The position numbers and the translations under genes are program-made. A DNA stretch of 64,000 nucleotides from Streptomyces sp. GKU 895 (lineage in GTDB: Bacteria > Actinomycetota > Actinomycetes > Streptomycetales > Streptomycetaceae): assembly GCA_002027195.1 (NCBI GenBank), contig MWJO01000002.1, positions 121,023 to 185,022 on the forward strand. The letters are read 5' to 3'. Each line of letters begins with the position of its first letter. The first letter of the stretch is position 1. The notes beneath the pieces were generated by a model, which searched no databases, was not told where the DNA came from, and saw only the letters and a list, made by a program, of their open reading frames with translations. This document shows, one piece after another, positions 48,955-58,580 of the stretch.

Positions 48955-49155
48955 CATCTGTCATCGGAACCTGAGAGGTTCGCCATGACCGCAGGGGACA
49001 TGACTTGCACCTTGGGTGGAGCCACCTGAGGGCGGCTCGCTTTTCAGATGTGCCTCGCCCGCGCGGTAACGGGGCCTGAGAGATTCAAGGGAGGGACTTG
49101 CTCCTTCGGCGCCCCAGCGACCAGACATGCTGCTGGGGACTCTCCCGCGCGGATT
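48955..49155 (-). ncRNA. Tandem glycine riboswitch upstream of gcvT
   Basis: Aptamer 1 (about 49153-49060): P1 formed by CCGCGCGG at both ends, with GGAGAGTCC, GGCGCCGAAGGAGCAAGTC and the conserved AATCTCTCAGGCCCC. Aptamer 2 (about 49050-48955): P1 CATCTG/CAGATG, CCACCCAAGGTGCAAGTC and AACCTCTCAGGTTCC. The short linker between them is normal for tandem glycine riboswitches. About 45 bases separate it from the gcvT start; glycine should switch the operon on. No clear terminator is seen in the expression platform, so translational control is possible. Confidence 0.93.
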
Positions 49156-49212
49156 CAAACGGCCGGTATGCAGTTGGCGCGGACATCATTGCACGCATCG
49201 GGCATCGGCGGC

Positions 49213-49234
49213 AGGGCCGCATCGGTGCGGCCCT
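49213..49234. terminator. Compact hairpin in the gcvT/ATPase divergent region
   Basis: Perfect 9-bp stem AGGGCCGCA (49213-49221) / TGCGGCCCT (49226-49234) with tetraloop TCGG; on the plus strand TTT begins at 49234. It is 58 bases upstream of the riboswitch and 112 before the ATPase gene, so it does not end either. It could end a small plus-strand RNA or be a leader element. Confidence 0.45.
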
Positions 49235-49346
49235 TTGTGACTGGCTTGTGGCAGGACGAGCACGAAAACAAGAGAGACACCTCATTACCTTCTCTTTACG
49301 CTCGGTGGGGAGGGGAACCCCTCGACCCAGGAGGAGGACGATCACG

Positions 49347-50010
49347 GTGAACAGGCCCACTGCGTACGCCACCACCTCGGCCGTCGCGCTGCCCGCGCAG
49401 CCGGCAGCTCCGGCCCAGGAGACCTGTGCGCCGCAGCCGGTCGTCCGCGACCTGCGCGACCGTGCCGGCCACAGCCCGCGCGCCCTGCTCTTCGCCCCCC
49501 GACGACCTGGTCGTGATCACCGGCCTGCCCGGCAGCGGCAAGTCCACCCTGATGCGACGCGCCGTCAAGGGCATCCGGATCGACTCCCAGGACACCCGCG
49601 ACCGCTGGGACGCCCGCGCGCCCCGCTTCCTGCCGTACGCGGTCTACCGCCCCCTCGTCCGCGCCGCCCACTACCTCGGCCTGTACCGCGCCCTGCGCTC
49701 CGGCCGGGGGGTCGTCGTGCACGACTGCGGCACCCAGTCGTGGGTGCGCGGCTGGCTGGCCCGCGCGGCCCACCGCCGCGGCGGCACCCTGCACCTGCTG
49801 CTGCTCGACGTCACCGCGGACACCGCGCTGCAGGGCCAGCGCGAGCGCGGCCGGGGCGTCTCGCGCTACGCCTTCCTCCGCCACCGCAGCGCGGCCGCCC
49901 GCCTGATCCGTTCCGTGGAGAAGGGCGACCTGCCGCAGGGCGTGGGCTCGGCGCTGCTCCTGGACCGGGCGGCGGCGGACGCCCTGCGCCGGATCGGGTT
50001 CACGGGCTGA
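49347..50010 (+). CDS. P-loop ATP-binding protein (AAA/kinase-like), frameshifted
   Basis: About 220 residues corrected. N-terminus VNRPTAYATTSAVAL from GTG 49347 (GGAGGAGG nine bases upstream), then RALLFAPDDLVVITGLPGSGKSTLMRR with a Walker A. The frame breaks in a C6 run at 49495-49500; five C restores it. The rest (RIDSQDTRDRW, VVVHDCGTQSW, LHLLLLDVTADTALQGQRERGRG) resembles small zeta-toxin/adenylate-kinase-like P-loop phosphotransferases. Substrate unknown. Confidence 0.8.
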
Positions 50011-50085
50011 CGACCAGGGCGCCCAGGGGCCAGCACCCGTTAGCCTTTCAGCCACATCGGCGGTACTCGGCAGGCGGACGGACAG

Positions 50086-50871
50086 ATGGACTTCCCGGCA
50101 CAGGACTTCCCGGCACAGGCGCACCCTCATCCGCACGGCGGCGGATGGCCCGGCAACGAGCTGGAGGAGGTGCTCTCGGCCTCCCTCGGCGTGCCCGGGG
50201 CCGGCGGCCGGATCATCGAGGTCCTCGGCCGCAGCTTCGTCTGGGTTCCGCTGCCGAACGGCGGCGGCGCCCACACCGGCCCGCTCGACCTGCCCACCTT
50301 CCAGATCGAGGGCCAGGCCTACGTCCCGGTCTTCAGCTCCGAGGAACAGTTCCGCCAGGTCGCCGGCGCGCACATGGCGTACACGATCGCCCCGGCGGTG
50401 GAGTTCGCGCGCGGCCTCCCGCCGCAGGTCGGCATCGCCGTGAACCCGGACGGCGTGGTCGGCGTCCCGCTCCCGCCGGCCGCCGTGGCGGACCTGTGCC
50501 GGGTCGGCCGGACCCCGCTGGACGGCCCCAACAGCGGCGGCCGGGTCAAGCTCTACGAGCCCGACTGGCAGGACGACCCGGTCGACTTCCTCGCCACCGC
50601 CTCCGCCGAGTTCGCCGCGACGGGAGTCGTCCGCACGGCCCGCCGCTGCCTGGCCGCGATCGAGACGGCCGACCCCGTGCTGTTCGTGGGCGTCGAACTC
50701 TCCCAGTGGGAGGGCGACTTGCGTACCCTCCCGATGGACGCCCTGGGCAGGGCCCTGGGGCGGACGCCGGTGCAGTGGCCGGTGAACCTGGTCCTGCTGG
50801 ACGTGGCGGACGATCCGGTGGGGCACTGGATGCGGGAACAGGTGAGGCCCTTCTACCAGGGCGCTTTGTAA
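50086..50871 (+). CDS. SseB-family protein 1
   Basis: 261 residues. Related to 'enhanced serine sensitivity' protein SseB: LEEVLSASLGVPGAGGRIIEVLGRSFVWVPLP, IEGQAYVPVFSSEEQFRQV, AYTIAPAVEFARGLPPQVGIAVNPDG, and a C-terminal MREQVRPFYQGAL. E. coli sseB affects serine tolerance and rhodanese activity, but its molecular role is unclear. The His/Pro-rich N-terminus repeats DFPAQ twice. Location 1.2 kb from the glycine/serine operon is suggestive. Confidence 0.85.
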   Translation: MDFPAQDFPAQAHPHPHGGGWPGNELEEVLSASLGVPGAGGRIIEVLGRSFVWVPLPNGGGAHTGPLDLPTFQIEGQAYVPVFSSEEQFRQVAGAHMAYTIAPAVEFARGLPPQVGIAVNPDGVVGVPLPPAAVADLCRVGRTPLDGPNSGGRVKLYEPDWQDDPVDFLATASAEFAATGVVRTARRCLAAIETADPVLFVGVELSQWEGDLRTLPMDALGRALGRTPVQWPVNLVLLDVADDPVGHWMREQVRPFYQGAL

Positions 50872-50890
50872 CGCCTTCAGGGCAGCAGAC

Positions 50891-50930
50891 CTGGGGGCGC
50901 GGGGAACCACGCGATCAACCACGACGCACC
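50891..50930 (+). repeat. Dispersed Streptomyces repeat, copy B (intergenic)
   Basis: Contains CTGGGGGCGCGGGGAACCAC and then GCGATCAACCACGAC, about 20 bases after the first SseB gene. Diverged version of copies A (17888-17932) and C (58384-58421). Confidence 0.7.
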
Positions 50931-51016
50931 CGCACTCGCGAACCACAGCAAGCCCCGAGCCCTTGGGCGCTTAAGCTGTTTCCGACCACGAAACTTTCCC
51001 GAAGGGGCGGTAGAAG

Positions 51017-51811
51017 GTGAGTGCCAGCGGCACAGCGACCGGCACGGTCGAGCACATGCTGCGCCAGGTGACGCCGGGGCGCTACGACGCCTACGAGGCA
51101 CTCCTCCGCGCTCTCGCCACCCCCTCCTCCGGCCAGGTCTGGATGCTCCTCTGGCACGGCCAGGCGGGCTCCCCGGACGCCCAGTACGGGAACATGGAGG
51201 TCGACGGCTACGGCTACGCGCCCTGCGTCACCTCCGCCCAGGAACTCTCGGCGAGCGGCTGGAACCGCTCGTACGAGGTCGTCGACGGTGTCGACGTCGC
51301 GCGCACCCTCTACCCCGACCACTACGGTCTCTGGCTGAACCCGCACGCCCCCGGCGGCGGTGTCGGCATCCCCTGGCTCGACCTGCGCCGTATCGCCACC
51401 GGTCTGGAGCGCCAGCCCGCCGGCCCCCTGCGCCTGTCGGAACCCGGTATCGAGATCCCCCAGTTCTACGCCCTGATCGCGCAGAACGCCCACCGCACCC
51501 CGGCGGTCCGCTCGCTGCGCCGCGCCTGGGTGCAGCCCGCGCTCGGGGCGCCGTACCTCGCCATCGGTCTCGACGTCTACGACACCAGCCCGCCCGCCGT
51601 GGACTCGGTGCGCGCGATGATGCAGCAGTCCATCGGCGCGGTCCCGGACGGGCTGCCGGTGTCGACGGTCGCCATGTCCGACGAGTACGACCCGGTCGCG
51701 ATGTGGATGCGGGCCGGCGCCCGCCCCTTCTACGACCGAGAGGCGCACGCGGCCCCGGCGCAGGCTCCCGCGGCCGGGTACGGCTACCCTCCGGCGCCCG
51801 GCGGCTACTGA
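51017..51811 (+). CDS. SseB-family protein 2
   Basis: 264 residues, paralogous in layout to the preceding SseB-like gene: VEHMLRQVTPGRYDAYEALLRALA at the start, WNRSYEVVDGVDVARTLYPDHYGLWLNPHAPGGGVGIPW in the middle, a second SseB-type half (SLRRAWVQPALGAPYLAIGLDVYD) and MRAGARPFYDREAH near the end. The C-terminal tail is Ala/Gly/Tyr/Pro-rich (GYGYPPAPGGY). Start GTG 51017, ribosome site GAAGGGGCGG upstream. Function unknown. Confidence 0.82.
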   Translation: MSASGTATGTVEHMLRQVTPGRYDAYEALLRALATPSSGQVWMLLWHGQAGSPDAQYGNMEVDGYGYAPCVTSAQELSASGWNRSYEVVDGVDVARTLYPDHYGLWLNPHAPGGGVGIPWLDLRRIATGLERQPAGPLRLSEPGIEIPQFYALIAQNAHRTPAVRSLRRAWVQPALGAPYLAIGLDVYDTSPPAVDSVRAMMQQSIGAVPDGLPVSTVAMSDEYDPVAMWMRAGARPFYDREAHAAPAQAPAAGYGYPPAPGGY

Positions 51812-52124
51812 GGAGTACCGGGCACGGACTCCGGTGTTACGGGCGTGTGTCTGCGCGCGTAGATGAGGGTGGAAGGCCCCGCAAGGTCCAGATTGCCCCA
51901 ACTGGCGTGCGTCCGGCGGCTGTTACCCGCTGTCCGGATAACGGAACCCTGCAGCCCGCATCACGTTTATGCATCCTTTCCTCGTCAAGTCTGGCAACAG
52001 ATCGCCAAAGCGTTGAAGACTCCCGCACCAGGGGTGGGTTCGCCCCTGTGTACGACGGACTGATCACGCCGCTACAGCGGCAAGTGCGGGCCGGCTACCG
52101 CCGGTTGAGAGGGGTCCCTGCCAG
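51812..52124. other. Leader/promoter region of the oligopeptide transport operon
   Basis: About 310 bases without a convincing gene. A small ACCGG...CCGGT hairpin near 51818-51837 may end the SseB transcript. An AT-richer stretch (GTTTATGCATCC, about 51966-51977) is a possible promoter. The GAGAGGGG at about 52107 is the ribosome site of the first transporter gene. Confidence 0.4.
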
Positions 52125-53131
52125 ATGACGGCACCATTGCACGAGCCGACCGCGGAAGCGGCCCCGAGCGCGGCCGAAGAAGCGGCGGTCAACGCCGGCG
52201 CCAAGGCCGTACAGGGACGTTCCCTGGGCCGGATCGCCTGGGAGCGTTTGAAGCGGGACAAACTCGCCCTCGCGGGCGGCATCGTCGTCCTCTTCCTCAT
52301 CGCGGTCGCCTGCTCGCGCCCGTGATCACCAGCCTGTACGGGCAGGACCCGAACGCGTACAACGACAAGGACCTGATCGACCCGCTGTTCGGCACCCCCA
52401 AGGGGTCCTTCGGCGGCATCAGCGGCGACCACTGGCTGGGCGTCGAGCCGGTCAACGGCCGCGACATCTTCGCGCGCATCGTCTACGGCGCCAGGATCTC
52501 GCTGCTCGTCGGCTTCCTGTCCGCGATCGTGGCCGTGATCATCGGCACCGTCCTGGGTGTCCTGGCCGGCTTCTTCGGCGGCTGGGTCGACTCGGCCATC
52601 AGCCGGGTCATGGACGGTCTGCTGGCCTTCCCGCAGCTGCTGTTCATCATCGCGCTGGTCTCCGTCATGCCGAACAACATGCTGGGACTCTCCGGTACGG
52701 GCGTGCGCCTGTTCGTGATGATCCTCGTCATCGGCTTCTTCGGCTGGCCCTACATCGGGCGCGTGGTGCGCGGCCAGACGCTCTCGCTGCGCGAGCGCGA
52801 ATACGTCGAGGCGGCCCGCTCCCTCGGCGCCGGGCGGCTCTACATCCTGTTCAAGGAGCTGCTGCCCAACCTGGTCGCGCCGATCATCGTCTACACGACG
52901 ATGATGATCCCGACCAACATCCTCACCGAGGCGGCGCTCAGCTTCCTGGGCGTGGGCGTCAAGCCCCCCACGGCCTCCTGGGGGCAGATGCTCTCGAACG
53001 CGATCGACTACTACAAGTCGGACCCCACCTACATGGTGGTCCCGGGTGTGGCGATCTTCATCACCGTTCTTGCCTTCAACCTCTTCGGCGACGGCGTGCG
53101 GGACGCGCTGGACCCGAAGGGCTCCCGCTGA
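52125..53131 (+). CDS. Oligopeptide ABC transporter permease (OppC/DppC type), frameshifted
   Basis: About 335 residues corrected. Cytoplasmic N-terminal tail, first helix ALAGGIVVLFLIAVA, then five more helices and the permease EAA motif EYVEAARSLGAGRLYILFKELLPN. The frame breaks near 52311: one base is missing in AVALLAPVITSLYGQDP. The second part from ITSLYGQDPNAYND to the stop is normal. First gene of a five-gene operon (C, A, B, D, F order), inner-membrane channel half. Confidence 0.88.
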
Positions 53132-53200
53132 ACTGCCGTACCTAAAGCGTCCCGTGGCACCGACACGGGGTCTCTCATCAAATCCGGAGGATCCGAGATC

Positions 53201-55000
53201 GTGACTACCCAACGCACCTCAGGGCGGCGGAAGCAGGCATTTGCCGCTGCCGCCGCGGTCGCCGCGCTGCTGACCACGGCGGCGTGCGGCGGCGGCAACG
53301 ACGACGGCGGTGACAAGGGCTCGGCGACCGGCGCGGCCGGCTTCAACGCCGCGAACAACAAGGTCGCCCAGGCATCGCTCGCCAAGAAGGGCGGCGAGCT
53401 GAAGTTCGCCGGTGCCCAGGACGCCGACTCGTGGGACACCACGCGTGGCTACTACGGCTTCATGTGGAACTTCGCGCGCTACTACAGCCGCCAGCTCGTG
53501 ACGGGTGCCGCGGCGCCCGGCGAGAAGGGCACCGAGCTCACCCCGGACCTCGCCACCGGTCTCGCCAAGGTCACCGACGACGGCAAGACCTACACGTACA
53601 CCCTGCGTGACGGCATCACGTGGGAGGACGGCAAGCCGATCACGTCCAAGGACGTCAAGTACGGCATCGAGCGCGTCTGGGCGCAGGACGTGCTGTCCGG
53701 CGGCCCCGTCTACCTGAAGGACGTTCTCGACCCCAAGGGCGAGTACAAGGGCCCGTACAAGGACTCCTCCGCCGACAAGCTCGGTCTGAAGGCGATCGAC
53801 ACTCCGGACGACAAGACCATCGTCTTCCACCTGCCGGAGCCCAACGCCGACTTCGAGGAGATCCTCGCCCTGGTCTCGGCCTCCCCGGTCCGCCAGGACA
53901 AGGACACCAAGTCCAAGTACGGCCTGAAGCCGTTCTCCTCCGGCCCGTACAAGTTCCAGTCGTACAGCCCGGGCAAGGACCTGGTCCTGGTCCGCAACGA
54001 CAAGTGGAGCCAGGCCTCGGACCCGATCCGCAAGGCCTACCCGGACAAGATCTCGGTCAAGTTCTTCTCGAACGCCAACGACCTGGACGCCCGTCTGCTC
54101 GCCGGTGACTACGACCTGGACATCAACCAGACCGGTCTGTCCCCGCAGGGCCGCACCACCGCCCTCCAGGAGCACAAGGCCAACCTGGACAACCCGGTCT
54201 CCGGCTACATCCGCTACGCGACCTTCCCGCAGAGCGTGAAGCCGTTCGACAACGAGCACTGCCGCAAGGCCGTGATCTACGGCGCCGACCACGTCTCGCT
54301 GCAGACCGCGCGCGGTGGCCCGGTCGCCGGTGGTGACATCGGCACCAACATGCTCCCGCCGACCGTCCCCGGTTCCGAGGGCCAGTCGTACGACCCGTAC
54401 GAGCTGAACGGCGCGAACAAGAACGGCAACGTCGCCAAGGCCAAGGAAGAGCTGAAGGCCTGCGGCAAGCCGAACGGCTTCAAGACCACCATCGCGGTCC
54501 GTAACAACAAGCCGGTCGAGGTCGCGACCGCCGAGTCCCTCCAGGCCTCCCTGAAGAAGATCGGCATCGACGTCAACATCGACCAGTACGACGGTTCGCA
54601 GACGTCCGGCATCATCGGCAGCCCCTCGAACGTGAAGAAGAAGGGCTACGGCATCATCATCATGGGCTGGGGCGCCGACTTCCCGTCGGTCCAGGGCTTC
54701 GGTCTGCCGCTGTGGGACGGCAAGTACATCCTCGAGAGCGGCAACAACAACTTCGCCCTGATCAACGACAAGAAGATCAACGGCCTGTTCGACACGTACG
54801 TGAAGACGCAGGACGACGCGGGCAAGCTGGCGATCGCCAAGGACATCAACCACGCGGTCATGGAGGGCGGCTACTACCTGCCCTTCGTCTTCGAGAAGTT
54901 CGTCAACTGGCGCGGTGACCGCCTCGCGAACGTCTACACGTCGGACAACTACAGCGGCATGTACGACTTCGTGAACCTCGGCCTGAAGTCCGCGAAGTAA
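53201..55000 (+). CDS. Oligopeptide ABC transporter substrate-binding lipoprotein
   Basis: 599 residues, SBP family 5 (BldKB/OppA-like). Lipobox in LLTTAAC (Cys29), Gly/Asp-rich spacer, then YTYTLRDGITWEDGKPITSKDV and KPFDNEHCRKAVIYGADHV typical of family 5 proteins. It captures peptides outside the membrane and delivers them to the permease pair. GTG 53201 has GGAGGATCC upstream. In Streptomyces such importers can carry developmental signals; which peptide this one binds is unknown. Confidence 0.95.
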   Translation: MTTQRTSGRRKQAFAAAAAVAALLTTAACGGGNDDGGDKGSATGAAGFNAANNKVAQASLAKKGGELKFAGAQDADSWDTTRGYYGFMWNFARYYSRQLVTGAAAPGEKGTELTPDLATGLAKVTDDGKTYTYTLRDGITWEDGKPITSKDVKYGIERVWAQDVLSGGPVYLKDVLDPKGEYKGPYKDSSADKLGLKAIDTPDDKTIVFHLPEPNADFEEILALVSASPVRQDKDTKSKYGLKPFSSGPYKFQSYSPGKDLVLVRNDKWSQASDPIRKAYPDKISVKFFSNANDLDARLLAGDYDLDINQTGLSPQGRTTALQEHKANLDNPVSGYIRYATFPQSVKPFDNEHCRKAVIYGADHVSLQTARGGPVAGGDIGTNMLPPTVPGSEGQSYDPYELNGANKNGNVAKAKEELKACGKPNGFKTTIAVRNNKPVEVATAESLQASLKKIGIDVNIDQYDGSQTSGIIGSPSNVKKKGYGIIIMGWGADFPSVQGFGLPLWDGKYILESGNNNFALINDKKINGLFDTYVKTQDDAGKLAIAKDINHAVMEGGYYLPFVFEKFVNWRGDRLANVYTSDNYSGMYDFVNLGLKSAK

Positions 55001-55110
55001 ACCCGGCACACCCGCCGAACGGCACGAAAGGCAGGTGAAGGCCGGCGACGCGGGAGCGCGGGCCACCGGACGACCTCCGGTGGCCCGCGGCCCGCGGCGG
55101 GCCGAGAGCT

Positions 55111-56109
55111 GTGCTCGCTTACCTCATCAGGCGGCTGTTCGCCGCCGCAGTGATGCTCGTGGTCATCATCATGGTGGTCTTCGGCATCTTCTTCCTCGTC
55201 CCCAAGTGGGCGGGCGTCGACGTCGCCTTGAGCTTCGTGGGCAAGCAGGCCGACCCCGCCGCCGTCGAGGGCGTGCGGCAGAAGCTCGGACTGAGCGACC
55301 CGATCTACGCTCAGGTCTGGGAGTTCTTCAAGGGGCTCTTCGCCGGCCGCACCTACGTGGGCGGTGGCGACTCCGTGCACTGTGCCGCGCCGTGCTTCGG
55401 GTACTCCTTCCGCACCGAGCAGGCCATCTGGCCGGTGATCACGGACCGCTTCCCGGTGACCCTGGGTCTCGCGCTCGGTGCCGCCGTGCTGTGGCTGCTG
55501 TTCGGTGTCGCCGCCGGTGTGCTCTCCGCGCTCAAGCGGGGCAGCCTGTGGGACCGCGGTGCGATGGTCGTCGCCCTCGCGGGTGTCTCCCTCCCGATCT
55601 ACTTCACCGGTCTGCTGAGCCTCGCGATCTTCTCGTACAGTCTCGGCTGGGTCGAGGGCGAGTACGTGCCCCTCGACGAGAGCTTCACCGGCTGGTTCGG
55701 CGGCATGATCCTCCCCTGGATCACCCTCGCCTTCCTCTACGCGGCGATGTACGCCCGGATCACCCGGGCGACGATGATGGAGATCCTCGGCGAGGACTAC
55801 ATCCGCACCGCCCGCGCGAAGGGTCTCAAGGAGCGCGTCGTCATCGGCAAGCACGCCATGCGCTCCACGATGACCCCCATCCTGACCATGCTCGGCATGG
55901 ACCTCGGCGCCCTCATCGGCGGCGCGATCCTGACCGAGACCACGTTCAGCCTGCCGGGCCTCGGCCAGGCGGTGCTCAACGGCATCAAGACCCAGGACCT
56001 GCCCATCATTCTGGGCGTCACCCTGATCACTTCTCTCGCGGTGCTGATCGCCAACCTCGTGGTGGACATCCTCTACGCCGTGATCGACCCCCGAGTGAGG
56101 CTCGCATGA
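55111..56109 (+). CDS. Oligopeptide ABC transporter permease (OppB/DppB type)
   Basis: 332 residues, six helices: MLAYLIRRLFAAAVMLVVII at the start, a long first periplasmic loop with Cys in HCAAPCFGYSF, and the EAA motif DYIRTARAKGLKERVVIGKH. Partner of the OppC-type permease. Starts at GTG 55111. The stop overlaps the next ATG by four bases (ATGA). Confidence 0.95.
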   Translation: MLAYLIRRLFAAAVMLVVIIMVVFGIFFLVPKWAGVDVALSFVGKQADPAAVEGVRQKLGLSDPIYAQVWEFFKGLFAGRTYVGGGDSVHCAAPCFGYSFRTEQAIWPVITDRFPVTLGLALGAAVLWLLFGVAAGVLSALKRGSLWDRGAMVVALAGVSLPIYFTGLLSLAIFSYSLGWVEGEYVPLDESFTGWFGGMILPWITLAFLYAAMYARITRATMMEILGEDYIRTARAKGLKERVVIGKHAMRSTMTPILTMLGMDLGALIGGAILTETTFSLPGLGQAVLNGIKTQDLPIILGVTLITSLAVLIANLVVDILYAVIDPRVRLA

Positions 56110-57203
56110 CCGAACTCAGCAAGAGCGGAGCGGCCGTGGGCGAGCCCACCCCCGCCTCGCCCGCGCCGACCTCCTTCCTGGAAGTGCGCGACCTGAAGGT
56201 GCACTTCCCGACCGACGACGGTCTGGTCAAGTCCGTCGACGGGCTCTCCTTCAAGCTGGAGAAGGGCAAGACCCTCGGCATCGTCGGCGAGTCCGGCTCC
56301 GGCAAGTCGGTGACCTCGCTCGGCATCATGGGCCTGCACACCGCCGGCCAGTACGGCAAGCGCAAGGCGCAGATCTCCGGCGAGATCTGGCTGGACGGCA
56401 CCGAGCTGCTCACCGCCGACCCGGACCACGTGCGCAAGCTGCGCGGCCGTGAGATGGCGATGATCTTCCAGGACCCGCTGTCCGCGCTGCACCCGTACTA
56501 CACGATCGGCCAGCAGATCGTGGAGGCGTACCGCATCCACCACAACGTGGACAAGAAGACCGCGAAGAAGCGCGCGGTCGAGATGCTCGACCGGGTCGGC
56601 ATCCCGCAGCCGGACAAGCGGGTGGACAACTACCCGCACGAGTTCTCCGGCGGTATGCGCCAGCGCGCGATGATCGCGATGTCGCTGGTCAACAACCCCG
56701 AACTGCTCATCGCGGACGAGCCGACGACCGCCCTGGACGTGACCGTCCAGGCGCAGATCCTCGACCTGATCCGGGATCTGCAGAAGGAGTTCGGCTCCGC
56801 GGTCATCATCATCACCCACGACCTGGGCGTCGTCGCCGAGCTCGCCGACGACATCCTGGTGATGTACGGCGGCCGCTGCGTCGAGCGCGGTCCGGCGGAG
56901 AAGGTGTTCTACGAGCCCCGCCACCCCTACACCTGGGGTCTGCTCGGCTCGATGCCCCGCCTCGACCGTGACCAGCAGGAGCGGCTGATCCCGGTGAAGG
57001 GCTCCCCGCCCTCGCTGATCAACATCCCGTCCGGCTGTGCCTTCAACCCGCGCTGCCCGTACGCGGACATCCCGAAGGACAACGTCACCCGCACGGTCCG
57101 CCCGGAGCTCGCCGAGGTCGGCAGCCAGCACTGGGCCGCCTGCCACATGACGCAGGAGCAGCGGGAGCGGATCTGGACCGAAGAGATTGCGCCGAAGCTG
57201 TGA
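56106..57203 (+). CDS. Oligopeptide ABC transporter ATP-binding protein (OppD/DppD type)
   Basis: 365 residues. Walker [11 protein letters not shown]-loop [11 protein letters not shown], signature FSGGMRQR, Walker [14 protein letters not shown]-loop ITHDLG. The C-terminal oligopeptide-transporter extension has [12 protein letters not shown] and later AACHM, Cys typical of the family's iron-sulfur-like motif. Energises peptide import together with OppF. Start coupled to OppB. Confidence 0.96.
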   Translation: MTELSKSGAAVGEPTPASPAPTSFLEVRDLKVHFPTDDGLVKSVDGLSFKLEKGKTLGIVGESGSGKSVTSLGIMGLHTAGQYGKRKAQISGEIWLDGTELLTADPDHVRKLRGREMAMIFQDPLSALHPYYTIGQQIVEAYRIHHNVDKKTAKKRAVEMLDRVGIPQPDKRVDNYPHEFSGGMRQRAMIAMSLVNNPELLIADEPTTALDVTVQAQILDLIRDLQKEFGSAVIIITHDLGVVAELADDILVMYGGRCVERGPAEKVFYEPRHPYTWGLLGSMPRLDRDQQERLIPVKGSPPSLINIPSGCAFNPRCPYADIPKDNVTRTVRPELAEVGSQHWAACHMTQEQRERIWTEEIAPKL

Positions 57204-58483
57204 GCGAGGACAAAGTGAGCATCCCTGCGCAGAGCGACGGCACCCTGGTCACCAAGGCCGACGCCGCCCCCGGCGAGACCCTGCTGAAGGTGACCGGGCT
57301 GCAGAAGCACTTCCCGATCAAGAAGGGCCTGCTCCAGCGGCAGGTCGGCGCGGTCCGCGCGGTCGACGGCATCGACTTCGAGGTCAAGGCCGGCGAGACC
57401 CTCGGTGTCGTGGGCGAGTCCGGCTGCGGCAAGTCGACCATGGGCCGGCTGATCACCCGGCTGCTCGAACCGACGGCCGGCAAGGTCGAGTTCGAGGGCC
57501 AGGACATCACGCACCTCGGCGTGAGCGGCATGCGCCCGCTCCGCCGCGACGTGCAGATGATCTTCCAGGACCCGTACTCGTCGCTGAACCCGCGCCACAC
57601 CATCGGCACGATCATCGGCGCCCCGTTCCGGCTCCAGGGCGTCACGCCCGAGGGCGGGATCAAGGCGGAGGTCCAGCGGCTGCTGTCGGTCGTGGGCCTC
57701 AACCCCGAGCACTACAACCGCTATCCGCACGAGTTCTCCGGCGGTCAGCGCCAGCGCATCGGCATCGCCCGCGCGCTCGCCCTGAACCCGAAGCTGGTCG
57801 TGGCCGACGAGCCGGTCTCCGCGCTCGACGTGTCGATCCAGGCCCAGGTCGTGAACCTCCTGGACGACCTCCAGCAGGAACTCGGCCTGACGTACGTGAT
57901 CATCGCGCACGACCTCTCGGTCGTCCGGCACGTCTCGGACCGGATCGCGGTGATGTACCTCGGCAAGATCGTCGAGCTGGCGGACCGCGAGTCGCTGTAC
58001 AAGGCGCCGATGCACCCGTACACCAAGGCGCTCATGTCGGCGGTGCCGATCCCGGACCCGAAGCGCAAGAACGCCAAGTCCGAGCGCATCCTGCTCAAGG
58101 GCGACGTGCCCTCGCCGATCTCCCCGCCGAGCGGCTGCCGCTTCCACACCCGGTGCTGGAAGGCGACGGAGATCTGCAAGACGACCGAGCCGAAGCTCAC
58201 CGAGCTGAAGCCGGGTCAGCAGGTCGCCTGCCACCACCCGGAGAACTTCGAGGACCAGGCACCGCAGGACACGGTCCTGCTGACGGTCGCGAAGGAAGCG
58301 GCGGAGCTGGTGGCGGACGAGGTCCTGGCGGAGTCGGCTGAAACTTCGGCAGCTGTTGCAGCAGAGGTCGAGTCGACGGACCCAGGGGCGCGGGGAACTG
58401 CGCGACCAGCCCCCACGGACCCGCAGACAACCGACGAGCCTGCCGAACCGGAGGCCGACGGTCAGGAGTCAACTGACAAGTAA
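57200..58483 (+). CDS. Oligopeptide ABC transporter ATP-binding protein (OppF/DppF type) with repeat-derived tail
   Basis: 427 residues. Walker [11 protein letters not shown]-loop [13 protein letters not shown], signature FSGGQRQR, Walker [14 protein letters not shown]-loop IAHDLS, and the C-terminal [17 protein letters not shown]. The last roughly 75 residues (Ala/Glu-rich, then [15 protein letters not shown]) exceed the family norm, and the end contains copy C of the dispersed repeat. GTG 57200 overlaps the preceding stop (GTGA). Confidence 0.95.
   Translation: MSEDKVSIPAQSDGTLVTKADAAPGETLLKVTGLQKHFPIKKGLLQRQVGAVRAVDGIDFEVKAGETLGVVGESGCGKSTMGRLITRLLEPTAGKVEFEGQDITHLGVSGMRPLRRDVQMIFQDPYSSLNPRHTIGTIIGAPFRLQGVTPEGGIKAEVQRLLSVVGLNPEHYNRYPHEFSGGQRQRIGIARALALNPKLVVADEPVSALDVSIQAQVVNLLDDLQQELGLTYVIIAHDLSVVRHVSDRIAVMYLGKIVELADRESLYKAPMHPYTKALMSAVPIPDPKRKNAKSERILLKGDVPSPISPPSGCRFHTRCWKATEICKTTEPKLTELKPGQQVACHHPENFEDQAPQDTVLLTVAKEAAELVADEVLAESAETSAAVAAEVESTDPGARGTARPAPTDPQTTDEPAEPEADGQESTDK
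58384..58421 (+). repeat. Dispersed Streptomyces repeat, copy C (inside the OppF-type gene)
   Basis: AGGGGCGCGGGGAACTGCGC then GACCAGCCCCCACGGAC. Identical to copy A over its first 25 or so bases, but read in another frame ([11 protein letters not shown]). It sits in the dispensable C-terminal tail. Confidence 0.75.
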
Positions 58484-58580
58484 CGCATGACGAGTTGGCA
58501 AAGTCATGCACATGCCCGACCGGGAGGGTCCACAGTCGTCCGTGTCCGACTTATCGGCACACGCTCGAAAGGGACGACAC

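Noticed and set aside
49085..49375. Small minus-strand gene overlapping the glycine riboswitch region
   Set aside because: It overlaps conserved aptamer sequence and the divergent promoter, and has no family match or coding bias.
51863..52063. Small plus-strand gene in the leader of the peptide transport operon
   Set aside because: Composition is not coding-like and there is no ribosome site; treated as leader.
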